The position numbers were made by a program, and so were the translations under genes. From Rhea pennata (lineage: Eukaryota > Chordata > Aves > Rheiformes > Rheidae): DNA of 64,000 nt. Below, piece after piece: positions 23,050 to 44,125 of the stretch. Location of the stretch: assembly GCF_028389875.1 (NCBI RefSeq), contig NC_084675.1, positions 24,204,412-24,268,411 of the forward strand, given 5' to 3'. A model generated the notes under the pieces. The model was not told the origin of the DNA, searched no databases, and saw only the letters and a program-made list of their open reading frames with translations. Numbering within the stretch: position 1 is the first letter of the stretch; the number at the start of each line of letters is the position of its first letter.

Positions 23050-26000
23050 ATGGGGGAGCTGAGCGCCCTTGCGCAGCCGCCGCCAGAGCCACCACCACGG
23101 CAGCCCCAGGTGAGCAGCGCCGGGCCGGGCACGCGGCGTGCACGTGGCAGCGGCAGTGAGGCCGGACGGCCGCGCTGTGCTGCATCCAGGGACACCGGCC
23201 AGCAGCAGCACCGGAGCCGCAGCCCGGGGCAGCCCCAGCGTGCTGGGACGAGCGGCAGCCGGCGCTGGAGCCAGGGCGGGTGCTGGCCTGGATCCGGGAG
23301 CTGCAGCAGGGCCTGGATGCCTGCCGGGGCAGGAACCGGGAGAGCCTGGCGCAGCTGCAGCGGCAGGAGAGCGCGGCGGAGCAGGAGCAGCGTGACCTGG
23401 CCCTGCTGCTGCAGCAGTGCCAGGCACTGATGGGGCAGGTACCGCCACTGCCGCCCCGCCACGGGCGCCGGTGGGCCGCGCACTGCCGCTGCCAGTCTCA
23501 CTCCCCCCAGGTGCTGCGCTTCGAGGCGGCGCTGCGGCGGCGCTCCCCAGCGGCGCCGGGCCGCCCGGGCTGGGACGAGGACGAGGGCACCAGCAGCGCC
23601 GCCCAGAGCGGGCCAGGCCGGCACCAGGAGCAGGAGCAGAGCGAGGGGCTGCTGAGCAGAGCTGGGGAGCTGGAGGAGCGGGAGCCACGCCAGGACCGGG
23701 AGCGCCTGAATACAGGTGGCCAGGTGGGGCCACGCAGGGCTGGACCCGCCGCCTGCGAGCACCGCGCGCCCACGTGCCCGCCACCGGCAGCGCTGGACCG
23801 ACGTGTGCAGCTGGGCTCCTCGCACAGGCAGAGGCAGAAGCGGAGGCGCAGATGGAGACCAAGCGCTGCAGGCAGGAGGAGCCAGCAGCCGAGGAGCTCC
23901 AGGCCCCGGGGCGGGACACGCAGCTGCCGAGGGCAGCCGAGCGGAGCAGCGCCATGGAAGGTGGGAGCACCTGGGCTGTGGGGACAGGGGTACTCGGGCT
24001 GCAGCCTTCTCAGCAGCAAGCCCCGGCCTCGCCAGCGCCGAGGTCCGGCTGCCGCAGACGGCAGGCACCGTCACGGGTGATGCAGGAAAGCGACCGGCTT
24101 TGGTTTGCACCCGTGTTTGCATTGGTTACCCACATGCCTAGGCACGCTCTGCCCGTGCTGGTGCTGCACCACCTGCGGCTGCCATGGGCCCCCGTGCATT
24201 CGGGGCGCCCTGGGCCGCAGGGCTGCACACCAACCAACCGCCGCTCCCGGGGGACAGAGGGGCCGTGCGTGCCGGGCCAGCCCCAGCAGCAGCAGGGCAG
24301 GCAAGGGGAGGCACCGCCAGCCGGGCCCATTCCCCCGCGCAGCCCTGACGCAACCGCTGGCAGCCCCCAGCCACCTGCCACGCACGGAGGCGCCGCCGTG
24401 CCCGTGCCGGGAGAAGGGTGCCCAGTGCCCAGCCAGCCGCGAGCTGCAGGCCGAGCTGTGGGCGCTGCAGCAGCAAACGGCCAGCAGTAGGGCCGAGGTG
24501 GCGCAGAGCAGGTAGGCGGCCAGCGCCCGCCCGTGGGCCCGCCTCTGCCTGAGGGGTAGCAGTGGGGCTGGGGCTGCCACAGCTGGGCTGTGCCCTTGCC
24601 CCAGGGAGGTGGCAGAGCAGCTCCAGGCAGAGCTGAGCCAGTGGCAGCAGAAGCAGCAGGCGGCCCTCGAGCAGGCACTGCAAGACAAGCATGCCACGGC
24701 ACAAGCAGAAGAGAGGCTGCAGCGGAGCCAGGAACAGTTACAAGTCCTGCGGCAGCAGGTAGGGACCTGGCTGTGGGATCCTGCCTGGGGCCAGGCAAGC
24801 ACAGGGTCCTCTCCCACCGGGGAGACTGCTCCCAGGTCAGCCTGGCACCCATCACCCCTGCAGCCATGGATAACCCAGCACCTCTCCGCCCAGTGCCAGG
24901 AGCAGGCTGCCACGCAGCAGGAGCTGCAAGAGGAGCTGCGCTGGCAGCAGGACAGGAGAGAAAAGCTCCAACTACAGCTGCAGCAGGAAAAGATGTGGAC
25001 AAGCACCCTCGAGAGAGAGAAAGGGGCCCTGCAGCAAAGCCTGTGCCGCAGCAAGCGGGTGGTGAGCTGGGATCAGCAACAGATGGGCCTGGCAGGAAGC
25101 AGCATGGGCCACAGCAGTGCAGCACCCACTAAGGTCCTGGCTTCCCTGCAGTTGGAGGAGCAGGAGGAGCTGAGCCAGGGCCTGCAGTGCCACCTGATTC
25201 GGCTGCAGGAGGAGCTGGGAGCCACCCAGGCCAGGGAGCAGCAAAGTCAGCGGCAGCTCAGTGGTGCCGAGGAGACCATTCACGTCCTGCAGCAGGAAGT
25301 GGCCTCCAGCAGAAAGCACCTGGCAGAGCTGCTAGGACAGGTGAGGGTAGGCACAGGGCAGCCCCGAGATGCAGCCAGCCACTAAGCAGCCCTCGCTGCC
25401 AGAGCGGCAAAGCAGCAACGCTACACAGAGCCTCATTCTGCCTCTGGGCAGCACTGGCCCCAGGTAGGAGCCTCAGCCTGCCTAGGGCCTGGCCAACCAC
25501 TCAGCACTGCAATGTCACGGGCAGGTACAGGACATGCCAACCTTGCGGGCACAGCTGGCCCAGGCCCAGCAAGGAAAAGCCAAACAGGAGGAGGAGATTG
25601 CAGCCTACAAGGAGCAGAGGCAGCAGCTCCACTGGGAGTTGAGGAAGCTGCAGGGGTCCCAGGAGCAGAGCAAGCAGGAGGTAAGTGTTCCCTAAGCCTC
25701 CCCCCAGGGTATGAGGGACCTATATGCAGACTGCCTCCCTCCCTCACTGCCTCTGCTCCTCGTGCAGGCCAAGTCCCTTGAGAAGAGGCTGCAGGAGCTG
25801 AGCAGCCAAGCCCAGCAGTGGCAGCAGCTGCACCAGGACAGCGAGCGAGCTCTGGCCACACGGGAAGAAGAGCTGGTTGTTTGCAAGGTGGAGCTGGCCT
25901 TCCTCAAGGAAGAGCTCAGCAAGGCCCTGGAGCAGGTGCGAGACAGGAACAGGCAAGCACCAGGGGCAGTGGTGCCTCCTAAGTACCTCCTAAGGGCAGA

Positions 26001-27029
26001 AGGAGCCTGGGCTGGATCCCTGGCCCCAGGGGAAAGTAGATCCTAGCCCAGAGGGAGAACAGAGCTGCTGAGGACAAGCCAGGGGCAGTGGCACACTGCA
26101 GAGCCCAGGCCACCACGGGAGGGAGCTGTAGGTCTGTCAGCAGCAGCAGGGCTGAACACACCCTTCCTTGCTCCCTTGCTAGAAAGAAGCCCTTCAGCAC
26201 GAAAGTAACATGCTACGACAGAAGATTGCAGTCACTGGTGCTGAGGTAACAGTCCTTCCCTTCTCCAAACTTGCTCTCCAGAGCATCAGACAACTCCAGA
26301 CCCTCTCCTCAGCCCCAAAGGCTGCTGGCCCTAGCACTGCTCCAGCCCTGAGCACATAGAGGCTAGGCCAGCAGTTGCCACCCTGAGGGCTGTCTCTTTC
26401 AGGCAGAAGCCCTGCGCTCCTCACTCACTCTGGCACGTTCTGACAGCAGCAGGCTGCACCGGGAAAGTGAGCTACTGCTGGTCAACATCAGCCAGTGGGT
26501 GAAAAAGCAGAAGTGAGTGAAAAGCTGCACGAGAGCAGAGAAAGGCAAGTGGCTGCTTTCTCCACCCCTGGCAACAACTAACCCCAGCTCACACCTCATT
26601 TTCAGGCAGTCAAATGAGAAACTAGGGCAAAAGATCCAGCAGCAAGTCAAGCAGATTGCTGAGCTGACAGGCGAGAAGGAGTAAGTGGTGAGCATGGAGA
26701 GATGGTCTGAGAGCTCTCTGCTGAGAGCAGTTACTGCTGACCAGAGTGGTGCATGGGACAGAAAAACCACCACTGGACCACCCAAGCTCCCATAAGGCGA
26801 GCAGATCAAGATGCATTCCTGCACTACTTCCTCACCTCATCTTCCCTGCCTTTCCTCTAGGCAGCTCCAAAACACACTGGGAAGGTTGCAGGAGGAAAAC
26901 AAGTACCTCAGGGTCAGAGCAGATGAGCAGCACTGCAAGTGTGAGCAGGTGAAGGCTGAAGGCTCTGCAAGCAGAGCTCCTGTCACAGCCTGGCCGGAAA
27001 CAGTGCTAGGCCTGTGCTCCTGCGTGTAG
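23050..27029 (+). CDS. PMFBP1: Coiled-coil protein, PMFBP1 by synteny
   Basis: Fourteen exons keep one open frame of 634 codons: 23050-23109, 23259-23438, 23511-23715, 23832-23960, 24433-24511, 24605-24758, 24894-25061, 25152-25340, 25525-25680, 25768-25935, 26183-26245, 26403-26512, 26606-26680, 26861-27029. From the second exon on the protein is almost entirely Gln/Glu/Leu-rich coiled coil, with pieces such as LEEQEELSQGL and KVELAFLKEEL. PMFBP1 is a coiled-coil protein of the sperm head-tail coupling region. Family identity rests mainly on position: it lies convergent to DHX38 exactly as in human. The human protein is about 1000 residues, so the N-terminal part is missing, lies further upstream, or is truly short. 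The first two exons and the acceptor of exon 4 (23831/23832, chosen to keep phase) are the weakest calls. Most introns are under 250 bp, with one of 472 bp. Confidence 0.65.
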
Positions 27030-27295
27030 AGGGACAGCTGGGCAGTGGCTGCCCAGGGCACAGGTCGTGCAAGAGCCGCCTTTGCAGTAGTCCAGGCCAC
27101 AGCTGGGCCAGGCTCAGGTTGTCTTTGCCCTCAGAGATAGTGTAATTCTGTGTATTGGTTCAGGCTCTGTGGGGCAGTAACTTGACTGCACCAGCCCTGC
27201 ACAGTTCTGCAGGGCTGCCTTCATCCAGCACTTGTCCCCAGAATGAGAAGCAGCACAAAACAAAGCAAGGGTCAAAGACTAACAACCTTTAAACA

Positions 27296-27301
27296 AATAA
27301 A
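27296..27301 (+). terminator. Poly(A) signal of PMFBP1
   Basis: AATAAA 267 bp after the predicted stop. The same AT-rich patch carries AATAAT on the minus strand (27302-27307), the only candidate signal seen downstream of the DHX38 stop. Confidence 0.7.
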
Positions 27302-27448
27302 ATTATTTCTGTTCTGTAGCAAAAGTAGTGCCAAGCACCAAAGCCTTCCTGGGCCACAAGCTGTAGCAAGCCAAGCAGTCAGGGGAGCTTAGCGCTCTCC
27401 TGAGACTCAGCTGCTCCTGGAAGCCTCGAAGCAACGGGCACTGCCTTC

Positions 27449-38089
<10,641 letters not shown>

Positions 38090-38550
38090 CGCCGCCGGCC
38101 GCTACCACGCCAGGGGCCGGGCGGCCGGGCCGCGGCGGGCACCCATGGGCTGCCTGCGGGGCGCGGCTCAGCCAGGGCCTCCCCGGGCCGCCGCCGCCGC
38201 CCCCGGTCCCGCCCCGCGCCCGCTCCCCGCCCTGGGCCCGGCCCCGCTCCCCCGGCGCCGCCCGCGGCCGCGCTGCCCCCCCGGCCGCGCCCCCCGCGGC
38301 CGCCGGCGCCCCCGGCTCCAGCACCTGCCGGCAGTTGCCTCAGCGACCGCAGACCAGCGCCCTGAGCACCGCCATTGCCGCCCCACAGTGCTCCGCGGGA
38401 GGAGCCACTCTAGCCCACACGCACCATCGACACACGCGCCGGCACACAGCCACTCCAGCTACCATTGAGTCCAACTACAGCTAGACAAGACACGCTGCCG
38501 GACTTACGCACTTCCGGCGTAGGGAAACAGAAATGGGGTCACGTGATCGC
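38090..38550 (-). promoter_or_regulatory. CpG-rich promoter of DHX38
   Basis: CpG-dense sequence runs upstream of the DHX38 start codon. It includes an ETS/GABP-type ACTTCCGG at 38510-38517 and a palindromic E-box TCACGTGA at 38539-38546. In human this promoter also drives TXNL4B divergently. I see no TXNL4B first exon on the + strand here. Confidence 0.6.
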
Positions 38551-38569
38551 GGCGGGAGGCGGGGGGGAG

Positions 38570-39530
38570 GTTGGGGGGATCCCGCAGACCCACACGGGGA
38601 GGATCTCAGAGATCCCCACGGGATCCCACAGACCCACACAGGGGGGATCCCGAAGACCCACATGGGGAGGATCTCAGAGACCCCCACGGGATCCCGCAGA
38701 CCCACACGGGGGGGATCTCAGAGACCCCCATGGGATCCCACAGACCCACACGGGGGGGGGATCCCGAAGACCCACATGGGGAGGATCTCAGAGACCCCCA
38801 CGGGATCCCGCAGACCCACACGGGGGGGATCTCAGAGACCCCCATGGGATCCCACAGACCCACACAGGAGGGATCCCACAGACCCACATGGGGAGGATCT
38901 CAGAGACCCCCACGGGATCCCACAGACCCACACGGGGGGGATCTCAGAGACCCCCATGGGATCCCACAGACCCACACGGGGGGGGGGATCCCGCAGACCC
39001 ACATGGGGAGGATCTCAGAGACCCCCACGGGATCCCACAGACCCACACAGGGGGGGATCCCGAAGACCCACATGGGGAGGATCTCAGAGACCCCCACGGG
39101 ATCCCACAGAACCACATGGGGAGGATCTCAGAGACCCCCATGGGATCCCACAGACCCACACAGGAGGGATCCCACAGACCCACGTGGGGAGGATCTCAGA
39201 GACCCCCACGGGATCCCGCAGACCCACACGGGGAGGATCTCAGAGACCCCCACGGGATCCCACAGACCCACACGGGGAGGATCTCAGAGACCCCCACGGG
39301 ATCCCACAGACCCACACGGGGGGGGATCCCGCAGACCCACACGGGGAGGATCTCAGAGACCCCCACGGGATCCCACAGACCCACACGGGGGGGGATCCCA
39401 CAAACCCACATGGGGAGGATCTCAGAGACCCCCACAGGATCCCACAGACCCACACGGGGAGGATCTCAGAGACCCCCACAGGATCTCACAGACCCACACA
39501 GGGGGGATCCCACAGATCCCCACGTGGGGA
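38570..39530 (+). repeat. 22/44-bp minisatellite between DHX38 and HP
   Basis: Two half-units, 'ggatctcagagacccccacg' and 'ggatcccacagacccacacgg', alternate to give a 44-bp period for nearly 1 kb, with extra half-units scattered in. Divergence between units is low. All three + frames stay open for over 1.2 kb because neither half-unit contains a stop in any frame. Confidence 0.97.
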
Positions 39531-39679
39531 TCAGGACCCCCACGGGGGCATCTCAGAGACCCCCCACGCATGCATTCACACACACCTGCACACACGTGCA
39601 CGCATGCACACCCACTGCCACAGGCACTGCATGGGGACACAGCAACGGAGAGGCAGGAGCCGGCATCACGGCAGGGCAG

Positions 39680-39685
39680 TTTATT
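39680..39685 (-). terminator. HP poly(A) signal overlapping the stop codon
   Basis: On the minus strand the last codons read GGCAATAAA in part: the TAA stop (39683-39681) sits inside AATAAA (39685-39680). No other AATAAA is seen before the minisatellite downstream. Confidence 0.75.
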
Positions 39686-42037
39686 GCCGGCCGTCGGCCC
39701 CGGCCCCATCGCCCGCCAGGGTCTGCAGCACCCAGTCGCGGACATGTTCCAGGCGGACGTAGACACCGTACTTGGAGGTTGAGCAGGTCCTGTCATGGCT
39801 GAGGATCCCGGCAGCGTACCAGGTGTCGTCCTCGGGGTCCCGCACGGCGAACGCGCCGCCAGCGTCCCCATAGCACGTATCCTCCTGCAGCTCGCTCATG
39901 CCCACGCAGAAGGTGTGCTTGTTGATGAGGGGCAGCACGCCGTGAGGCCCACGGGCCGCATAGTATGCCTGGCACTTCTCACCATCCGCTACCGGCAGCA
40001 TCACATACTTGAGCAGCTCTGAGAAGGCAAAGGTGGCCCCACGGCCCCAGCCTGCGACGTAGCCCACCCGCCCCAGCTGCACATAGTCCTTACGCGCCAG
40101 GCAGATGGGCATCACCTCCTCCCCCAGCGGCACCTTCTCCTGCAGCTTGAGCAGGGCCAGGTCCACAGCTGCGGGGTAGTCGGGGTGCAGCACGATGCGC
40201 TCCACGCGCCGGGCAGGCTGCCCCTTGCTGCCCAGGAAGAGCTGCAGGGTTGGCGCGATCTCAGCCGGCTTCGCGTCCTCGCTGTGGTTCATGTACACGT
40301 TCTTGCCCGTCGTCAGCAGCCACTGGTCACTGATGAGTGTGGCCCCCGCCGTCAGGTTGTGGCGTGTCACCAGCCGGCCCTGCCACGGGAAGCTGCCCTT
40401 GCCAGCCAGCAGGCCTCCAATGATGCGCTGCATCTGCGTGGCCGGGTGCACCGGCTTCCCGCACACTGCCAAGGAGCGGCAGGACCCGTGAGCTGCCCAG
40501 CTGGCATCACCACGGCCAACGTTGCTGCGATGGCGTCACTGCAGCCGGCATCTCCGCAGCCAGCATCACCATGGCCAGCATCGCTGCAGCTGGCGTTGCT
40601 GCAGCCGGCGCCACCGCGGCCGGCATCGCCCCAGCCAGCATGTGCTCAGCCCTGCAGCGTGAGCTCTGGGTCCCTGTGGCCCTCCCAGTGCAGCCCACTG
40701 GCCACCTCCAGGCACGGCAGTGCCCCGCGGGGCCGGGGCGCCTGCTCCGGCCAGCCTGGCTCGCAGCAGCCCCGGCACGCGTGACTGCAAGCAGTGTCAA
40801 GGAAAGAGGCTGCAGCAGCCCTTCAGCTTCCTAGATGGACGCCCCCCAGACCCACCAGCCCAGGCCTCCACAGCTCTGCACTCACCTGGCTCACAGACGG
40901 GCAGCTCCTTCTCAGCCTCAGGGTTCACCCATGTGTCATTCTCCTGACACTTGTACGTGCCTGGGGAGAGAAAGGGAGTCAGCACCCACCTGTGAGGGAG
41001 GGCAGGGCGCAGCTGCCCAGGATGGGGGGACGGCGCCCTGTGCGTCCAGGTGGACAGGTGCTCTGTGCATCCCCATGGGGGGAGCAGGGGGTGCTCAGTG
41101 CGTCCCCAGGGCTGGGGGGAGCAGGGGGGCTCAGCGCGTCCCCGGGGGAGCAGGGGGTGCTCAGCACGTTCCCAGGGCTGGAGGGAGCAGGGGGGCTCAG
41201 CGCGTCCTTGGGGGGGGAGGCAGGGGGTGCTCAGTGCATTCCCAGGGCCAGGAGGAGCAGGGGGTGCTCTGTGCATCCCCAGGGGGAGCAGGGGGTGCTC
41301 AGCACGTTCCCAGGGCTGGGGGGAGCAGGGGGTGCTCAGTGCCTCACCATCGCCAGAGCTGCGCAGGTGGTAGAAGGGGTCGCAGCGGTACCTGATGAAG
41401 TGCTCCACGTGGCCGTGCTCAATCTCCACAGGCTTTGCACAGCCTGGCGCTGCAAGCAGAGGATGTTCAGCTGGCCCAGGGAGCTCAGCACACCCCAGGA
41501 CCCCCCTGCCCCATGCCCTCCCCAGTGTGGGTCTCCTGACACGTGCATGCCTGCTCCCTGCCAAGCTGCCCAGCTTGCTCCAAGCCCCATGTTCCTGCCC
41601 TTGCTCTGGGACTCACAGGTGGCAGCTGCAGGGTCCAGCACAGCCCAGGCCAGGCCAGCGATCAGCAGCATTGATGTCCTGCAGGAAGGAGGTAGCGCAG
41701 TCAGCAGAGGGGCTCTGCCCCACACCCAGCCCACAGGCTCTGCCGGCACCGTGCGCGCCGCGTCCTGGGCTCCTGGGCCAGGAGGACCTCAGCTGCACCA
41801 CGGGCTGGCACCACACTCTGGAGGCGGCCCGTCCACAGCCTCATGAGGTGCCTGGACTGTCTCTGCCCCGACACTGGGACGTTGGTGCCTGCTGTCGCAG
41901 GGTTCTGAGGCAGCAGTGCCAGGGCCCAGAGCAGGATCAGTCCTGCTGCAGCGCATGCCCCCCTGGTCCTCGGCTAGGCGGGAGGGACGGAGGCAGCACC
42001 AAACCCCACGGGGCAAGGGCAGCATTGCTCACCCCAT
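39681..42037 (-). CDS. HP: Haptoglobin, single-CCP form
   Basis: Complete gene of five exons in phase: 42037-42033, 41678-41617, 41449-41348, 40960-40886, 40465-39681, giving 342 codons. It is a secreted plasma protein that captures free haemoglobin. It has a signal peptide (about residues 1-22), one CCP domain with cysteines at 26, 45, 61 and 79, and the alpha-beta linker cysteine 83. The cleavage site QMQR/IIGG follows residue 95, and a serine-protease-like beta chain of 247 residues comes after it. The catalytic histidine is Lys136 (TTGKN) and the catalytic serine is Ala (GDAGG), as in all true haptoglobins, so it is not a protease. N-glycan sequons are seen at N64 and N118 and in MNHSED. 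Only one CCP is present, as in human Hp1. The loop between the EKC and HTFC cysteines is about nine residues shorter than in human. The two-exon signal peptide is the least certain part. Confidence 0.95.
41040..41342 (+). repeat. GGGGGAGCAGGGGGTGCTCA repeat in an HP intron
   Basis: G-rich units with the core 'gcagggggtgctcagc' recur across about 300 bp of the intron between the two CCP exons. The minus strand, which is the HP sense strand, is C-rich here. Confidence 0.9.
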
Positions 42038-42300
42038 GCTGTTGCTTCCTCTCTTCACTGCAGCCTCCTCCTGCGGACAAGCGGTCAGGGCTCCCTCCTT
42101 GCCCCTTTTATTGCTGCCTCCCATGCCTCGGAGCAGCCCTGTGTGCCCCAGACCCCCTGACCCCACCATACACAGCCAACACCTTTCCCAGAAAGACCGC
42201 CAGCCCCTCCTGGCCTGCCACCAGCCTGGACGAGGCTCCTGCGCACTGTGCCAAGCGCCTGCGGGAAACCACTTGATCGGGAGTTTCCAGGATTTTGCAG
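42038..42300 (-). promoter_or_regulatory. Putative HP promoter
   Basis: On the minus strand a TATA-like AATAAAAGG lies at 42112-42104, about 70 bp before the start codon. Further upstream, at about 42285-42300, are a near-STAT motif (TTCCAGGAT on the + strand) and a TTTTGCAG word that could be a C/EBP half-site. Human HP is an IL-6/STAT3 and C/EBP acute-phase gene, so this layout is suggestive. The motifs are short and imperfect. Confidence 0.35.
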
Positions 42301-43841
42301 CTACAAACATGCAGGGGGAGGATCCAGCTGCAGCCCCTGGGGCCCAGGCATTGCAACACCAGCCGAGGAGCACAGCACCAGCTTCAACCCAGGCCCCTCT
42401 TAGCCGGGCTGTGCCCAGCCCCACGCCATCCCCGCGGAGGGCACCACGGGGTGGCTGCAGCCTTGCCTGTGGCGGGGTGAAGCTGAGGCGAGGGCACAAG
42501 GGGCCACGCACAGCCCTGCCCCGTGCACAGCCCTGGCCCCAGTCTGCCAGTGGGGCACACAAAGCCCGCGCACGGCGCAGGCACGGGGCTGCCTGGCCAT
42601 GCAGGCAGCAGCACCATGGCACTCCATCCACCGCAGGCACCGAGGCGTGGGGCCAAGCCAGCCACCCCCACCAGCCGCCCTCGACCTGACACCTTGGCAG
42701 CCCCGGGTGTTTGTCAGCACAGGCAGGGACCCAGCCCAGCTTTACAGGAACTCGCTGCAGCAATTGCTGGCCACAGCCAAGGGCTGGGCCCGTGGGCACA
42801 GCCAGCTGGCAGCAAGGGCACGGCACGGCATGCAGCCCCCATGCCACTGGCAGGGGGCTGGGAGCCCCCACTGGGACAGGGCCACAGAACTGCAACGGGT
42901 CCAAGGAGGAGCCTGATCCATGGCACTGGGCCCTGGCAGCAGGAGAGGCTGGGAGCAGGGCAGCACAGGGCGCCCGTGCGCGCCGACTGCCTGCGCCCAC
43001 CAAGGGTCTGTGGGGTGACCCCAGTGCCAAGCAGGGCAGCACAGGGCTGTGACAAGCCCATCATGCCTCAGCGACTGATTAAGGTTTTGTGTAGTCCCAT
43101 GAAGCAGCTAAGCTGGCCATCCTGGGCTCACCATGCTCCAGGCGGACACCCCTGGAGCACACAGCAGGCCCACGCATCTTGTTCCACATCCAGCTGCTGC
43201 CCCAGCCCTGGGACCGGGGCGCAGAGTCGGGCAGCAGGGGTGGAGGATGAGTTCAGCCCCAGCCCTGGCACATCGCGCTGCCCCGTCCTGCAAGCACCAA
43301 CAGGTGGGTCCATGGCCAGGAGGGGTGGCAGCAGCCCGGCCCGGCAGCCCCAGCCTCTCCTTGCCCAGGAAGGCGCTGGATCCAGTGGCACCCCTGTGGG
43401 TCGGGCGCCCCAGGGAGGCCCAGCCCCATGCACAGACCTCCGTGCGCCACGGGGATGCTGCAGCACAGGGAGCAGGAGGAGGCTGCACAAGTGGGGGACT
43501 ATCTGTCACGGCAAGGCTGCGCTGAGGTGTGCACGGGGCTGCTCCTGTTCCCATGTGCTTCCCCGCTCACGGAGAGGATGCTGCCGGCTCGGATCCACGC
43601 GTAAGCCTGCTCCATGCTCCTGCAGCCGTGCCGAGGACGACACTGGGGCACTGCTGCTAGCAATGCCACGAGGACACCGAGCCGAGCTCACAGACTGCGG
43701 TGGAGAGCAAGGAGCTCCGCAGCCCTTCCCGGCTGCCTTTGGGCACCGGACAGAGCCCTGCAGCGCTGCGGGGCACCACGGGAGCCGGCAGCAGTGCGGG
43801 AAGCAGCCATGCCCGGTGCTCCCAGCAGCATTGTGCTCAGA
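42301..43841. other. GC-rich intergenic, nothing recognised
   Basis: Long open frames on both strands follow GC content. I see no exon series, no haptoglobin duplicate and no thioredoxin-like exon. Confidence 0.55.
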
Positions 43842-44125
43842 GGGTGGTCAGCAGTGGCGCAGAGTCAAATTGGTGGCCCGTGGCTGGTGTTGTCCCCCGG
43901 GGCTCAGTACCAGGTCCCATCCTGTTCAACTTACTCATCAATGACCTGGCTGAGGGGGCAGAGTGCCTCCTCAGCAGGTTTGCTGATGATACCAAGCTGG
44001 GAGGAGTGGCTGACACACCAGAGGGCTGCGCTGCCATTCAGAGAGACCTGGAGAGGCTGGAGAGCTGGGTGGAGAGGAACCTCGTGAGGTTCAACAAGGG
44101 CAAGGGCAGGGTCCTGTACCTAGGC
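43842..44125 (+). mobile_element. CR1 reverse transcriptase fragment
   Basis: The + strand reads part of a non-LTR reverse transcriptase. It has SVPGPILFNLLINDL, then the active-site block RFADDTKLGGVAD, then TPEGCAAIQRDLERLESW and a closing NLVRFNKGKGRVLYLG. This is the CR1 ORF2 palm region. It is a 5'- and 3'-truncated piece with no continuous ORF beyond it, so it is not active. Confidence 0.9.

Noticed and set aside
22798-24122. Open frames of 366-390 codons on the minus strand
   Set aside because: They are antisense to the coiled-coil gene, in very GC-rich sequence. The + strand has matched splice sites and constant phase.
38465-39802. Three overlapping open frames of about 400-445 codons on the + strand
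   Set aside because: They are translations of the 22/44-bp minisatellite. All three frames are open because neither half-unit has a stop, and they run into the opposite strand of HP.
39681-40465. Active trypsin-like serine protease
   Set aside because: The catalytic histidine and serine are replaced by Lys and Ala, and the rest matches haptoglobin.
43842-44125. A host reverse transcriptase gene
   Set aside because: The motifs are those of the CR1 LINE palm domain in a short truncated fragment without a full ORF.
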